Below the pieces are notes generated by a model. It searched no databases, was not told the origin of the DNA, and saw only the letters and a program-made list of their open reading frames with translations. From NCBI GenBank assembly GCA_910589415.1, contig OU342637.1, positions 30,224,162 to 30,288,161 on the forward strand: a stretch of 64,000 nucleotides of DNA, written 5' to 3'. The stretch's first letter is position 1. Each line of letters opens with the position of its first letter. Positions 1 to 10,858 of this stretch are shown here, piece after piece. The DNA comes from Malachius bipustulatus (taxonomy: Eukaryota > Arthropoda > Insecta > Coleoptera > Melyridae). Made by a program: the position numbers and the translations under genes.

Positions 1-915
1 ACCATCAAAACACATACGGTATGTTTTGTCTTTCTTGCGGACCAAAAGAACAGGGGACACCCAAGGAGAATTACTTTTTTCGACAATTTCTAACTTAAGT
101 AATTTATCTACCTCTTCATTCAGATATTGTTGAAGGGTTGGAGATAATGGATATTGTCTCTGTCTAAAAGGCTTAGCGTCTTTTGTTTCTATGGAATGGC
201 ATAGCACATTGGTTTCAGGGAGTATATCAACACGGGCCAAACTTTTGAATTTGTCTATCGTCGATTCAAGTCTAGACAGGTCGGTAGGAGGTAAACAAGA
301 GATATCCTGAATCTTATTGATAGCGCAAACCGTAAGTTCATTAGGTAAGATAGGAGATAATGAAGACGAAGGATCACCGGGATGAACTTCGAAAGATTCA
401 TTTACGAAATTAATCATCATGTTGAAAATACGAGCTACGTCTATTCCCAAGATAATTTGTGGTGAAATGGAAGATACCACATGGAATTGAACTTTCTTTG
501 TGACGTCATCTATGGTCAGGTCAAGTTCAATTATGTCGATAACAGATAGAGGGGAGCCGTCAGCATTTTTCAGGGAACACAACAAATCCGAATTTTTGGA
601 AGGGATGGGTAGTTCACCCAGAACTTCCTGCATGGTTTCCAAATCACAAACAGAGATATTGGCGCCGGTGTCAAAGAGGGCTGTATAAGGTACGTCACAC
701 ATTTTGACAGCTATAAATGGTCTATTGTCAACAGGGTTAGATAATAAGATTGGAGCTATAACAGGTATTAAAGAGTCAGCACTTATTGGTTTAGGTATGT
801 CCTTTTTAGGAGGTATTCGAAAAGATTCGAAAAAGTTTGCAACTTTTTGCAACCATGATTTCCACTGTTCCTTTTGGATAGTGAAATCAACAAGATAACT
901 GGAAGATACTAGTGC
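1..915 (-). CDS. Ty3/gypsy pol, protease and start of reverse transcriptase (cut by window edge)
   Basis: A frame on the minus strand stays open from the end of the gag gene to the left edge. It encodes an aspartyl protease with the active-site stretch ALFDTGANIS near 652-681 and the flap-side ILGID near 439-453, then a linker, then the N-terminal part of reverse transcriptase (SPVLLVRKKD, then MCFDG at the very edge). The protease would mature the Gag-Pol polyprotein and the RT copies the element RNA. The frame overlaps the last bases of gag in the -1 register, as expected for Gag-Pol made by frameshifting, so no separate start codon is expected. No stop codon was seen in this part. The catalytic YxDD, RNase H and integrase lie outside the window. 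Confidence 0.9.
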
Positions 916-2339
916 TGGTCTTTTGGAGAGGGAGGAGACTGATCGTCCTTTGGCTTCGAGCTCTTTTCTACAAGGGCTCGCTTTGGGCGGCTTGTCTCTT
1001 GTTGTCGCACTGCACCCTGTTGTGCAACTTCGTCGTTTTTTGAACGAGAAGTGACTTTGAGAGAGTTCAGGAAATCTGCCGAACATGAGGGGCATTTAGA
1101 CTTGTAGACATTTTTATGACCACAGCCATAACAAAAAACTTTTCTAGGGAGATTACACCTTACATAGGTATGACCTTTGTTGGAACAATTCCAACAGGTG
1201 ACTGCAGAAAGGTTAGTAACTGGGATCTTGGAGTTACTAGGTGTAGGTGCACCTTTAGTCGGTGTGCCTCTGGCTTTACGAGCAGAGAAAGAAGCTGGTT
1301 CTCCAGAACATGTTAGGTCTGAATTTAAGAGACTTTGAACCTTCTTAGAGGGAGGGGGACGATATTGTTGGATAATAGTCCTATTATCTTCTAACTTCTT
1401 TCCAATGGAAATTATGTCCTGAATGTTGTTTACCTCAACAAGGGCAAGATGGTTTTGGAAATAGGGATGAAGATTTTTCTTGATTATTTTAAATTGTTCC
1501 ACTTCTGATGGGGGAGTAGACAATCTCTTAAATAAGCCTTGCATCGAGGCAACATAGATAGCAACTAACTCAAATTCACCATGAGTCCTTTGTTTGATTT
1601 CCTCTAATAGGTCATCATCGTAAGAGAGGGGGAGAAAAGTAATTTTCAATTTATTCTTGAGATCTTCCCAAGAAATAATTGAGCTGGCAACACTGCGAAA
1701 CCAAATCAGAGCCTTGTCTTCAAAAAGATCCATTGCGGAATCAAAAAGATCGCGGTCTGAGACATTTCTCGACCTTTGAAGTTCTTTGACCTTTTCTAGA
1801 AATTGGATCAAATTATCCTTAGAAGAACCAGAAAATTTAATATTCCATTTATAAACTGGAACACTAGGTCTGGAATGAGTGGAGACAGTAGAGCTTGATG
1901 CACTCTGGGAATTGGATGAGTTATCAGTTTGGTCTAGGGACTGGTCGTTTTTCAGAAGCCATTGACCTTCTAATTCTAAAGCCTCAGAAAATAAATCATC
2001 AGCTAAAGCTTTTGCTTCAGGATCTTGATCAAGTTTGAATCTATTGATTCTAGAGATCACATGATTCAGACGACATTGAATTCTTTGACAGATAGGGTCA
2101 TTAAGGGACAAGGGAGCGTCCTGTATTTTGATTTTCAAATCTGCAAGAGTCTTTTTCACCTCTGCAGAATCTTTGTCAAAGGGGTAGACAGATTCGGAAA
2201 TAGAAAGAGGATTTTCTTCCCTATTTAACAGGGCACGAAACTGAATTCGTCTTTTCTCCTGTGTATTAAATGGGACTTGTTTTCTAATTGCTATTTCGTA
2301 AGCGAGTTCTTCACTTAATAAAGCTAGAACGGGATTCAT
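909..2339 (-). CDS. Ty3/gypsy Gag with CCHC zinc knuckle
   Basis: Encodes 476 residues, a normal length for an insect gypsy-type Gag. Residues about 160-320 have the retrotransposon Gag core (KWNIKFSG, then ALIWFRSV, then a leucine-rich helical stretch). A zinc knuckle of form CX2CX4HX4C lies at C382, C385, H390 and C395 (CWNCSNKGHTYVRC). A second knuckle-like motif at C403, C406 and C416 has V in place of the histidine and is probably not a classical knuckle. The C-terminus is basic and proline/serine-rich. Gag forms the cytoplasmic particle and binds the RNA. The gene is uninterrupted and is followed at once by pol in another frame, so this element may be recent. The ATG at 2339 is the first in a long frame and fits the family. 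Confidence 0.9.
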   Translation of the reverse strand: MNPVLALLSEELAYEIAIRKQVPFNTQEKRRIQFRALLNREENPLSISESVYPFDKDSAEVKKTLADLKIKIQDAPLSLNDPICQRIQCRLNHVISRINRFKLDQDPEAKALADDLFSEALELEGQWLLKNDQSLDQTDNSSNSQSASSSTVSTHSRPSVPVYKWNIKFSGSSKDNLIQFLEKVKELQRSRNVSDRDLFDSAMDLFEDKALIWFRSVASSIISWEDLKNKLKITFLPLSYDDDLLEEIKQRTHGEFELVAIYVASMQGLFKRLSTPPSEVEQFKIIKKNLHPYFQNHLALVEVNNIQDIISIGKKLEDNRTIIQQYRPPPSKKVQSLLNSDLTCSGEPASFSARKARGTPTKGAPTPSNSKIPVTNLSAVTCWNCSNKGHTYVRCNLPRKVFCYGCGHKNVYKSKCPSCSADFLNSLKVTSRSKNDEVAQQGAVRQQETSRPKRALVEKSSKPKDDQSPPSPKDQH

Positions 2340-4690
2340 GATTGAAATCTACTAAAGTCGGTAAGGTAGGGATCGAAAAAGCTATGTGACGCTATGGTGT
2401 ATCTTTACACGTAAAGAATTCGTTTTCTACGTTTGACGTAAAGAATGCAAGGGATACGTCGCAACACTGCTCGTAGCTTTAGCGCTTGTCGGCACTATCA
2501 TCAACAGCTGACTGGAGAGTCAAAGATTAATGGAAACCTAACCTAACTTAATGAGAAAATGGTAAGGTAATTTTCAGGGAAAGATTTTTGGATACAGTTT
2601 TCAAAGACAGCTTAACTACAGAGCTCTCGTATCGAGTATCCTCTCCGTACGGAATTAAGCTTCTCTAAAACTTGCTCGAGACATCGCGACGGTATAATCA
2701 ACCACTCCGTAAAGCTCCCTGACGGGTTACCCTTTAGCGGCAGTGTAGCGGTAAGAAAAAGTAGGTATTTTCGCGACACGGCACTTTGCACAAAGATAAT
2801 TAGGTAGGTACACATATATTAGGGAACAATAATGCTTAAAACTAAATCATGCAAAAGCTTTCAATAAAAAATTCATGCAGTAAGCAACAAGAGAAATTTA
2901 TATAAATATCAAGTGATATCGCAGACAAATCGTAAAGTTCAAATAGTTATGAGATTTATTTTATGAAAATCCTAGATACATAAAAGCCAAATAAGATAAA
3001 GATAAATTGGATTTCTAATTCAAAGAAGTAAACGTTCCCCACCGGGGAGTGCCAATTGCTGCGGTCGGGCTAATTAGATTCGGCTCTGGGCCAATTAAAA
3101 TGATTCTTGGCCAATTAACATTCGATCGTTGTTGAAATAATTGCCGACTTACCTTCGTTGGGCCGAAGTATTAATTGATGCACCAAAATCTCACCCAGAT
3201 TTCGTGCGACTGTGGTAACATCAGCAGCATAAAGCGGTACGGTTTAATTTCCTCTAAGATAAAAGATAGTGGGATGCCAGTGCCTTATGGTTTTTGAATA
3301 ATTGATCTAAAGTAACCTGAACTATAAAGGCATCAAAATTCACTCAGGTTATGAGATGTTTACTATTTCTAACTACTGTAGTATCTACCTACTGAATAAT
3401 AAAGTTGATCTTTTAATGAAAAGTATATTTATGAATTCTGTTTACAAAATAAATGATTGAAATTCTATGGTTATGAAATTACTAATTAATTGATCATGAA
3501 GTTAATTGCAAAATATCTCATTTAACAGTTTAACTGATAGAGAAAATAGATCTATTTTTCCTTCACATAAAAAGTGACAAATTCATTTCAAGCATTACTT
3601 GAATAATAATGGTAATAATTGTATATCAGGTATTTCATAGTTATTATTAATATAAGTTTTAATTAATAAAACATCAATCTCACGACGAGATAAGGCAATA
3701 GAACGACACAAAAATCCTAACAGATTTCTCTGATATCACTCTGAGCAATAAAAGGTTATGTCACACTTTGCTTACTGATACGACATTTTGCCTTCCTTGG
3801 AATGTCGTGCCGAGACTGGAGAGCGGGGCCCTGGACGAAATCTCGGGATAAGAGACCGTGGTCTCCCTCTGGGGTGGCAGAAAGACTGGTGGACGGTGTC
3901 GCGTCCCGTGGGAACACGTGCCTAACACTGGTAGCGTGGTCGTCCTTCGAGGTTAGATGAAAGATGAAAATATGAGGCTCCGAATGATGAGATCCAGTAT
4001 TTAGGGGCAGGTAGCAGCAAAACTTTCAGATAGTGTAAGAGATTCCTTCCATAAAAGCGGATATTCAGATGTACCAGAAATGGAAACCAATATGGCGTCC
4101 GGGAAGACAGGTGGGGTCTACTCCGTAGATAGGTTTTCCGACGAGATAAGATAGTACCCCAATTGATAGGGTAGATAGAAAGAACTATAACAATATATAA
4201 ACTCTATTAGAGAAAGTTTCAGATAGTTTGAACAATTTACTTACCCGATTTATTAATCGGTCCTTAGATAAAGAGAAAAGGTAGGGGTGCGACTTGTCGC
4301 TTCAAGCACCTAGATTGGAAGATGGCTGAGCCTGTTCCAGACTCGCGAAAAGGACCAATCCTTTTGCGCAACTCAAAAGGGTGTTAGTTCATCTTCCGAA
4401 ACTATATCACAGCGACATCTGTGTTTCTAGTTAATCGAAAAGGAAGATTGTAAGAGAAGGAAGTTACAGATTGTACTACAAGGTAGGGATCTTGAACTTG
4501 CCTAGTTTAGTTAGTTTTACCACTCGGCAACAGGTGGCGATGTTGGATCGAAATTCATGTTTCAATCAAATAAAGTGGCTAGGCGGGCACCTTTATAGTA
4601 GGGATTTAGACAATGATATCTTACTTAATAATATTAAATGGAGCTAATTAAAGAATAAAACCTTTAACGACGTTACAATTGAATTGTTTA
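2340..4690 (-). mobile_element. Probable 5' leader and 5' LTR of the left-edge gypsy element
   Basis: No gene is visible here. The stretch lies directly upstream of gag on the same strand and is richer in GC around 3780-4400 than the AT-rich DNA beyond it. Near 3030-3125 the word AATTGGC or a close variant recurs four times; one of them precedes a GC-rich run and could mark the end of the LTR and a primer-binding site, but I cannot match it to a tRNA with certainty. The outer boundary must lie before about 4690, because from there the DNA matches the flank of gene copy B near 17240. The second LTR is outside the window, so the LTR ends cannot be fixed. Confidence 0.4.
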
Positions 4691-5870
4691 TTTTTACTTT
4701 TACTATTGTACCTCTTATTACAACGACTATCATGGATTTAACTCCTCCGTTATATTCATGGCCATTTTATTTTCTCGAAATTTCAAGGAAAATATAATAT
4801 AACTATGTAAATATAAAGTCAGTTTTAGGTCATCTCTGTGTAAAATTAATCAATTTTGATCTTAAAATTATAATAATTCAACGCCTGCATTAACCGGTTC
4901 ATAGAAACGTATTGCGCATGCTATCCACTTGAAGTAACTATTATTTTAGTCGCAAGTTGCGCAAGTTATTCCGCGCACGCGCAATATAGCGGCGACGTCA
5001 AGTGGAGAGTGGAGGATTACCTTACCATTTAACGGAAAATCAAAATTTCATATTCACGTCTCTGGTTTAATCGAGACCTTTTATTTTATAAGTACCTCCT
5101 ACCCGACCAGACCAGTCGATGATTTTTTATAGTCAATGCGAGGACATCACTATTAATTATTTTGTTTCAGTAGGCAGCTCCCCTACTTTTGACGCATTCT
5201 TGGATAAATCCTCAGGGAGAAATTTCGTGCTAGGACAAAAAATTAAGTTTTTAGTATCGTGGGGAGGGGGGGGGGGTGTAGATGCATGTCTTCACAAGTA
5301 CAGTATTTCAAGGTCTTCGTAATAACAACATTTCTCCAAAAATACACGATTTTATAGAAGTTAAGGCGTTAAACATTAAATGATCAAAAAATTGTTATAA
5401 ATTTCCAAAAACATGCTGGAACTTTCTATTGAATTTCACATATAAATTGTGAAACTTTAAAGGAATGTTCGCCCTTTAAAAGACCACCATTAATTTTGTC
5501 TTTCAAACTTTTATACACACTATATCTAACATATGGTACAAAAGTACATAAAAATAAATGGTATCAATCGTTTTATGAGCGAATTATCTTTTGTTCTCAC
5601 AGTTCTCATACTTTTTCCACCCCAATCAATAGAATCGAGATGATCAATTAATTGCAATCAATACAAAATTTTACCTTTTACCTTATTATATCTGTCAACT
5701 GTTTGGTTAAAGCAAAACTACAACAAAGCCCTAAATCAATAAATTGACAAAAATACAGTGGATGATGATTTTAAGATAAAGAAAAATAGTAGAAAATGAA
5801 GATTTATTGAAAATATAATTATAAAAAAAAGTTACTTCTGGTCTCTTATTAAAACGATCCAATCCGATTA
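4691..5870. repeat. Duplicated flanks of the DUF4780-like genes
   Basis: No gene. The part 4691-4990 resembles 17240-17500, the promoter-side flank of copy B, and includes the word GCGCATGC at 4914-4921. From about 5010 to 5810 the DNA resembles 14000-14640 downstream of copy B and, in places, 24490-24850 downstream of copy D. It is therefore the junction of a promoter side (of a gene to the left, now lost or displaced) and the 3' flank of copy A. An AATAAA on the minus strand (5803-5808) is the likely poly(A) signal of copy A; the same signal recurs downstream of the other copies. Confidence 0.6.
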
Positions 5871-5878
5871 TTTTCAAG

Positions 5879-6460
5879 TTACTTCGACCATTTACGTTCA
5901 AGCAAGAACTTAGCTCGAGGGTGTCCTGTATCATTCTTATGGTCCCAAAAATACGCCCTGCCCATTACTACGTGGACTTCATAGTTCATTTCTTGTAGCA
6001 ACCGAATAGAAGATGGGTCCAGTTCCAATTTAGCCATCATACCTTTATCCGAAAGCCATTCAATTTTTATAATCTTCCAGAACTGAGTTTCGATATTAGG
6101 TGTAGTTTTGTTAATTCTCTTTAAAAATATATCGTTTCCAATGTTTATAGTTAATTCCGGACCGTAAACATAAAAGAGACGCAATTCTGGAACATCTTTT
6201 TCTTCTACAGTACGAAGAGTCATATTCTCAAAAGGGGACAAAGTCAAAATTCGACTAATTAACCAGTTTTTCGAATATTCATCCACACAAATGACCCTGA
6301 TGTAGGTCTTCTTTTCAGAAAGACTGAATTCATCGAAGAGTGGGATCTTTGTAGATATTTGCATATGTTTGTCTATAGCATCGCTTATAACTTTTTGCAG
6401 CCTAATATACTTATGATCAGCAATTTGCAGGATCCTAGCATCAACACAGATAATTGCCAT
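5879..6460 (-). CDS. DUF4780-like protein, copy A (N-terminal leader out of frame)
   Basis: From its internal ATG at 6460 this encodes 193 residues resembling DUF4780 proteins. Function is unknown. Conserved stations are MAIIC at the start, PLFDEF, YIRVICVDEYSKNWL, EEKDVPELRLFYVY, the FWKI station, PSIRLLQEMNYEVHVVMG and AYFWDHKNDTGHPRAKFLL near the end. The exon starts at 6521 after an AG acceptor, but reading on from the exon 2 ATG gives about 27 residues and then a stop. Relative to copies B, C and D there are 10 extra bases just before MAIIC, including a 7-bp tandem duplication (ATGGCAA twice). Either translation starts at 6460 or the copy is a pseudogene. The 3' part is intact, and the poly(A) signal is present. 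Confidence 0.65.
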   Translation of the reverse strand: MAIICVDARILQIADHKYIRLQKVISDAIDKHMQISTKIPLFDEFSLSEKKTYIRVICVDEYSKNWLISRILTLSPFENMTLRTVEEKDVPELRLFYVYGPELTINIGNDIFLKRINKTTPNIETQFWKIIKIEWLSDKGMMAKLELDPSSIRLLQEMNYEVHVVMGRAYFWDHKNDTGHPRAKFLLERKWSK

Positions 6461-6780
6461 TTGCCATGTTCCAGCAGGTTGGCTCAGTATTTTGAATAGT
6501 TTCGGTTCCCCCTTTTTCACTCTAAAAAAAAACATTAAAATGTGGATCATCTTTAGTTACTTTTTATTGAGTCCCTATCATAATAGTTCATCCATGTTTA
6601 AATTAAGATAATTCATTTTATTCATACTAAATCATTACGAACTTGATTCAACAGCAAGAAAATAGTAAAAATTGTGGGGGATCCTCAGCCTGATATTGAC
6701 ACTACCAGATACTGAATTAATTAAATAAGTTTTTACCATTTTGTTGGCGAGTAGAGCCATGTTCCCCCTTCTCTAGCCTT
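6461..6780 (-). other. Leader of coding exon, intron and exon 2 of copy A
   Basis: Exon 2 is 6737-6780. It is preceded by a polypyrimidine tract ending in CAG and ends in AAAATG followed by a GTAAAA donor. The intron is 6522-6736. The same arrangement, with the ATG as the last three bases of exon 2, recurs in copies B, C and D. Another frame of exon 2 reads WLYSPTKW and resembles words in the other copies, but it runs into a stop across the splice, so I prefer exon 2 as 5' UTR plus start codon. Confidence 0.5.
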
Positions 6781-7065
6781 CTGAAAATAAAAGAAAATTC
6801 CGGTGAGCATCTCTTAAAATCACCAAAGTTTATTATAACCTGTAGGTATCTCGAAAATTAAAACTCCAAGGACAAATGTTTGCAGGAAATTTCTTGTCTA
6901 TTTTTGCATTTCCTACATGCCCTTCAAGTTTGTAACACTAATTAATTAACACCCTGCGTAGGCTGTAGGTAGTGCCATAGTGAAACATTAATAGGACACT
7001 CAGATGTAAATAAATACCTACCTAAAAAAATTTCAATCATCTTTATTCCTTTTTTATAAACCCAC

Positions 7066-7600
7066 CTTTTCTATTACTACACAGCGATTGTTAAAAAGGT
7101 TAACCTGCTGTTTAGCGACGGTTTTACCCCTACGCTGGCCCCCCTCCACTCTCTCTGCTAGCGTGCTGCTAGCTCTGAGTCGACAGGCTCTCAGCGTTGC
7201 CACATGAAATCCGTGTCTCCGTTCTCCTACGGCCCTTAAAGTGTCATTTTTGATTACAAATAATATTAAAACACTTATTTGCTGCAGTAAGTCAGGTCTT
7301 TGGTCAGGGTAGGTTTTTTTCCTTAAAATATTCGTAAAATGAAAAAAAAACCTACCCTGACCAAATACCTGACGGAACCGGTAGCTACTTATTACGGTCT
7401 CGTGCGGAAGCGGGCAGGAAGCACGCAGGATTGTCTGCAGAACGTAGGAGAAGGGCTTGCATATGGCAACGCTGAGAACGTGTCGGAGCCTAGCAAGCAG
7501 AGAGAGTGGAGGGGGGCCAGCGTAGGGGTAAAACCGTCGCTAAACAGCAGGTTAACCGTTAAAAATAAATACTTTCAACTTTAACTTTGAAACTGAAATG
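7066..7600 (-). other. Non-coding exon 1 of copy A, split by a MITE
   Basis: The minus strand shows an AAAAG end followed by a GTGGGT donor at 7065-7060. The same sequence with a GTGAGTG donor is found at 16758 (copy B) and 20468 (copy C), so this is the first exon of the gene. Here the exon is interrupted by an inserted element at 7098-7557, whose 8-bp target duplication lies within the exon. The exon resumes at 7558 with the conserved stretch near 7570-7590. The exon 5' end cannot be set without transcripts. Confidence 0.5.
7098..7557. mobile_element. 460-bp MITE with 62-bp inverted repeats and 8-bp target duplication
   Basis: The ends are perfect inverted repeats of 62 bp starting GGTTAACCTG. 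They are flanked by GTTAAAAA at 7090-7097 and at 7558-7565. Copies B and C lack the insert at this place, which confirms it. Inside, inverted similarity continues (for example the two arms around 7310 and 7350), so the whole element can fold into a hairpin. An 8-bp duplication points to hAT-, P- or Merlin-type transposases, but the termini do not settle which. It encodes no transposase. The long frame at 7339-7584 is an accident of the repeat. Confidence 0.85.
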
Positions 7601-7779
7601 AAAAAAAAAACTTCTGGCTTTTATTAATGTCTTATCACAGAATTGTTGGTTCTTATGTCTTTATGGTTGGTTGATGTCTGATGTGGTTGTGGTTGTGGTT
7701 ATTGTGGTTGGTTTGGTATAATAACAATTATTATTAACACATTATTATAGTCTTGATCTCGACACGATGACGACATTTA
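7600..7779. other. Simple-sequence stretch upstream of copy A
   Basis: No gene. Contains a run of GTTGTG-like repeats near 7675-7712 and AT-rich DNA. Confidence 0.5.
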
Positions 7780-7781
7780 TA

Positions 7782-8011
7782 CACTGTGTTGCATGGAAAA
7801 GGTAACATTGGGAATACTAAATAAAATTTCAACAATACTTTGAAAATAAATGACATCCTTTCAAATAATTGAAAACTATCAAGTTTCCCAGGATACTATG
7901 CAGTTTCCTAGAAAACTATCAGCTTTTAAACCAGAGTGGCTTGGATCCTTAATAATATTATTCACTGTAAGTAGTGTTTTCCCTATGTTACCTTTTCTAT
8001 GCAACACAGTG
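7782..8011. mobile_element. Small MITE with TA target site
   Basis: About 230 bp with inverted ends of about 33 bp (CACTGTGTTGCAT outward on both sides, two or so mismatches) flanked by TA. This suits the Tc1/mariner superfamily. No coding capacity. Confidence 0.7.
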
Positions 8012-8024
8012 TATGTTAATTTTA

Positions 8025-8240
8025 AATTAGAGAAGGGAAGCGCAAGCGGAAAGTGATAAAATTGAGGTTCACGGACTTATTATAGTCGTGCATGGAGAAT
8101 TCAAAAAGCCAAGTATTGCGCATGCGTCTCACTTGAATTTGGCCATGGATATAGTAACTCTGTTAGTCGCAACGCAATTGGTAAAAGGTTTTCAGGTTAT
8201 AAAAATACACCTCTGATGAGCAAGTAAAAAAAAACATCGA
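8025..8240 (-). promoter_or_regulatory. Conserved promoter-side segment of copy A with GCGCATGC motif
   Basis: This segment matches 17161-17235 plus 17240-17470 upstream of copy B and, in part, 4905-4960. The most conserved word is TGCGCATGCGT at 8117-8127, which fits the known palindromic binding site of NRF-1 and its fly relative Erect wing. Related words are at 4913, 4973 (GCGCACGCGC) and 17460. Position upstream of exon 1 suggests a promoter element, which is an inference. Confidence 0.4.
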
Positions 8241-8318
8241 TCTAAATATGGAAACTAATAAGCATCAACGTTTTTCATAAATTTACTTATACACAATAAT
8301 ATATAACGCACATATTAA

Positions 8319-8785
8319 TATGGGTCATGTCAACTAAAAAGTGGCCATGACGTATTGTCTCATTGATAATAAAATTACAAAGTTGCCACTGTTGCCGGTT
8401 TTCAAGACAGGATGAATTACTCAGTTTGAGAGGTTAGGTCAGATAATAAACTAATCAAAATAGAACTGATAATTATTATCAATGTTCTACGAGTGGCATA
8501 TTACACAAGACACAAATAAACGAATATCGCTAGCCCACCCACATTGAAACATTCGGAATAAGACGAGAAATCTCCCCGTGAATGATATTCATAAATGATG
8601 CAGAAAGTGATAATTTGACAGTTAACCTCTTCATTCGAATAAATCCGACTACATGGTTCAGTCCTACCACCACAAATAATCATATCACACGCTCTGAGGT
8701 GTATATTTTGCGTAAATATACGGTTGGTATAAAGATGTTATTCGTAATAAACGTCATGGCCACTTTGCTGACATATAACCCGCCA
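8319..8785. mobile_element. Candidate MITE with inverted GTGGCCATGACGT ends
   Basis: Inverted similarity between about 8322-8355 and 8749-8785, sharing AAAGTGGCCATGACGT inside a less exact repeat. No target duplication was identified with confidence. No gene. Confidence 0.45.
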
Positions 8786-8819
8786 TAATCACAGAATAGA
8801 TCAATAATTGGGATTTTGA

Positions 8820-9765
8820 AAAAAAAAAATTATAATAATAATAATAATATTTATTTCCTTATTGTAAATACATATTGTATTTTTTGTGAAAAATGAACAA
8901 AAATAAATCGTAAAATTAGTTATAAAGTTATAATTATTTAAAATTACAAATCCAAAGAATTGTTCAGATATTCATATAAGCTGTAGTAACATTTTTGTAA
9001 TAAAATATTTTTAATTTCTTTTGAAATTTTTTTTTTATTCTATTTTTTGTAATTATTTGGGAAATGATTATAAATTTTGGCACATATGTATTCAGAAGAT
9101 ACTTAATTCATAAATGAGTGGTATTATGTTTATTTAAAATAATTGTATTAGAATTTCTGGTATTAGAATTGAAAAAAGTAAATAAATTTTTATTTTTATG
9201 TACAAAACAGAGACATTCGTATATAAATAGACTTGGAAATGATAAAATTTTAAAATTTTTAAATAATTTTTTACAACATGTCATGCGAGATTAACATTGC
9301 CTAGTATTCTTATGCAATTTTTTTGAATTTTGAAAATAATCAACCAATCAAAAGAATTTCCCCAATGTATTATTCCGTATTTTAAAATTGAATAAAAATT
9401 TGAATAATACACTGTTTTTAAAATTCCTATTGATTTTTTTTATTTATTTTAAAACTTTTCTTTCAATAATTTTGATATTTACTGCAAAAAACTTAAAAAA
9501 TAAATTTTTTCAATTATAATTATAAACATTTAAAAATTGATAAAATTTAAAAAAATATCACGTGACTATAAACGCGCCAATATTGGTCACATATAGTTGT
9601 GACGTCATAATGTTATAGCTATTCAATAATTTTTATTCAATAATTCAATAATTTGCTATTCAATAACAGTACATGCAGCGTTTATTACGCCTATTACACG
9701 TGACTAGACAATAATATTGAAAATTTATTGCTAAAAAACCAGTTGTCAGTCTTCATTATATCAAA
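8820..9765. other. Very AT-rich stretch without a gene
   Basis: Contains TAA microsatellite (8830-8850), poly-A and poly-T runs, and no credible coding frame. I see no other structure that I can name. Confidence 0.6.
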
Positions 9766-10171
9766 TATAGTCCAATAAAGTCTAAAAAGTCATACGTATC
9801 GATTAAGAATACACATCCTTTTGATAGTTCGATTTATTTTGTGTCATGTACGTGTTTTTATAGTAACCTTCCAGTTTGACTAAATACTCCATCCCGCATA
9901 AATAAGTATACGTCAACATTAGTTTTGAATGAGAATTAAATGCACAACACAGAGGATAGAATGTCATTACGTGAATAAATTTTATGTAGTTGTCAGTGGC
10001 TCTCAAACTGACGTAAGCGGTTCAATTCATTTTTTGAATGATTCCTTCAATAATTACGCTCGTTCACAACTTGACAATTAACTGTTTGACATTTTCTGGT
10101 GAAATTAAAAATATTAATTCGGACGGTTAGTGAGACGTCACATCTGACTTTTTAAAGTTAATCCTACTATA
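9766..10171 (-). mobile_element. MITE family 1, copy 1
   Basis: Roughly 400 bp, bounded by inverted ends that share TTTAAAAAGTCA and flanked by TA. The same element occurs at 17496-17884 and 41361-41766 in the opposite orientation. TA target and lack of genes suggest a Tc1/mariner-type MITE. Confidence 0.75.
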
Positions 10172-10856
10172 TAATTATTTATATCATAAATTATTGTGAG
10201 CATATCGCGTGAGAGTTACGGCGACAAAGCTATAGGTTATGTTCAACTAAGTCGTAAACATGAAAATATTTGTATTGTAAAAGGACGGGTATGCCCAGAA
10301 CAATATTTGATTTGTATATTTAGATAAATAATAATTAACAACAGTACTGGTGTTAAGAATTACTTACATTGAAATGATCTTCACAACAAAAGAACGGTGC
10401 ACTTTGAAACCATTTATTTCGACGTTTGTCATCTTGGGGAACATTTAAAAACATTTTGTCAGGAGTTGTTTTTGTAGTATTCGTACATACATTATGGTAC
10501 AAAACAAGAACGATAACTTTTGAGATTCGACATTTTCAATATACCTAAATTTGAATATTTAACAACGACAACAAAATTAAATAGATCAAAACAATAATTA
10601 CTTCTGTATCAACTGTCAACTGCAATGAGTGAAAACTATAACATTATGACGTCACAGTGTCACACGCGCTAGGGTTTGTTCGGGAGCTGTCGGCGTATCT
10701 TCGGTACTGGATTCAAAAATTAATTTTTATTTTGAAATAACTTTTGAATTATTGCGAAAAATAAAAAATAAAAAATAGTTTTGTTATAAAACTTATATAT
10801 GATCTTTCCATTTAGTACAAATTTTTTTTTTTTCAAAAACCCAATTAATGTTATTA
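10172..10856. other. AT-rich intergenic DNA
   Basis: No gene, and nothing that I can name beyond AT-rich sequence and short homopolymers. Confidence 0.5.
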
Positions 10857-10858
10857 TA

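Noticed and set aside
4970..4985. CpG island
   Set aside because: Only a few CG-containing words in a short stretch; treated as a possible factor site instead.
6737..6780. Exon 2 read as coding for WLYSPTKW
   Set aside because: Similar words occur in copies B to D, but that frame meets a stop soon after the splice or fails to join the frame of the core. The ATG-at-end reading fits B, C and D.
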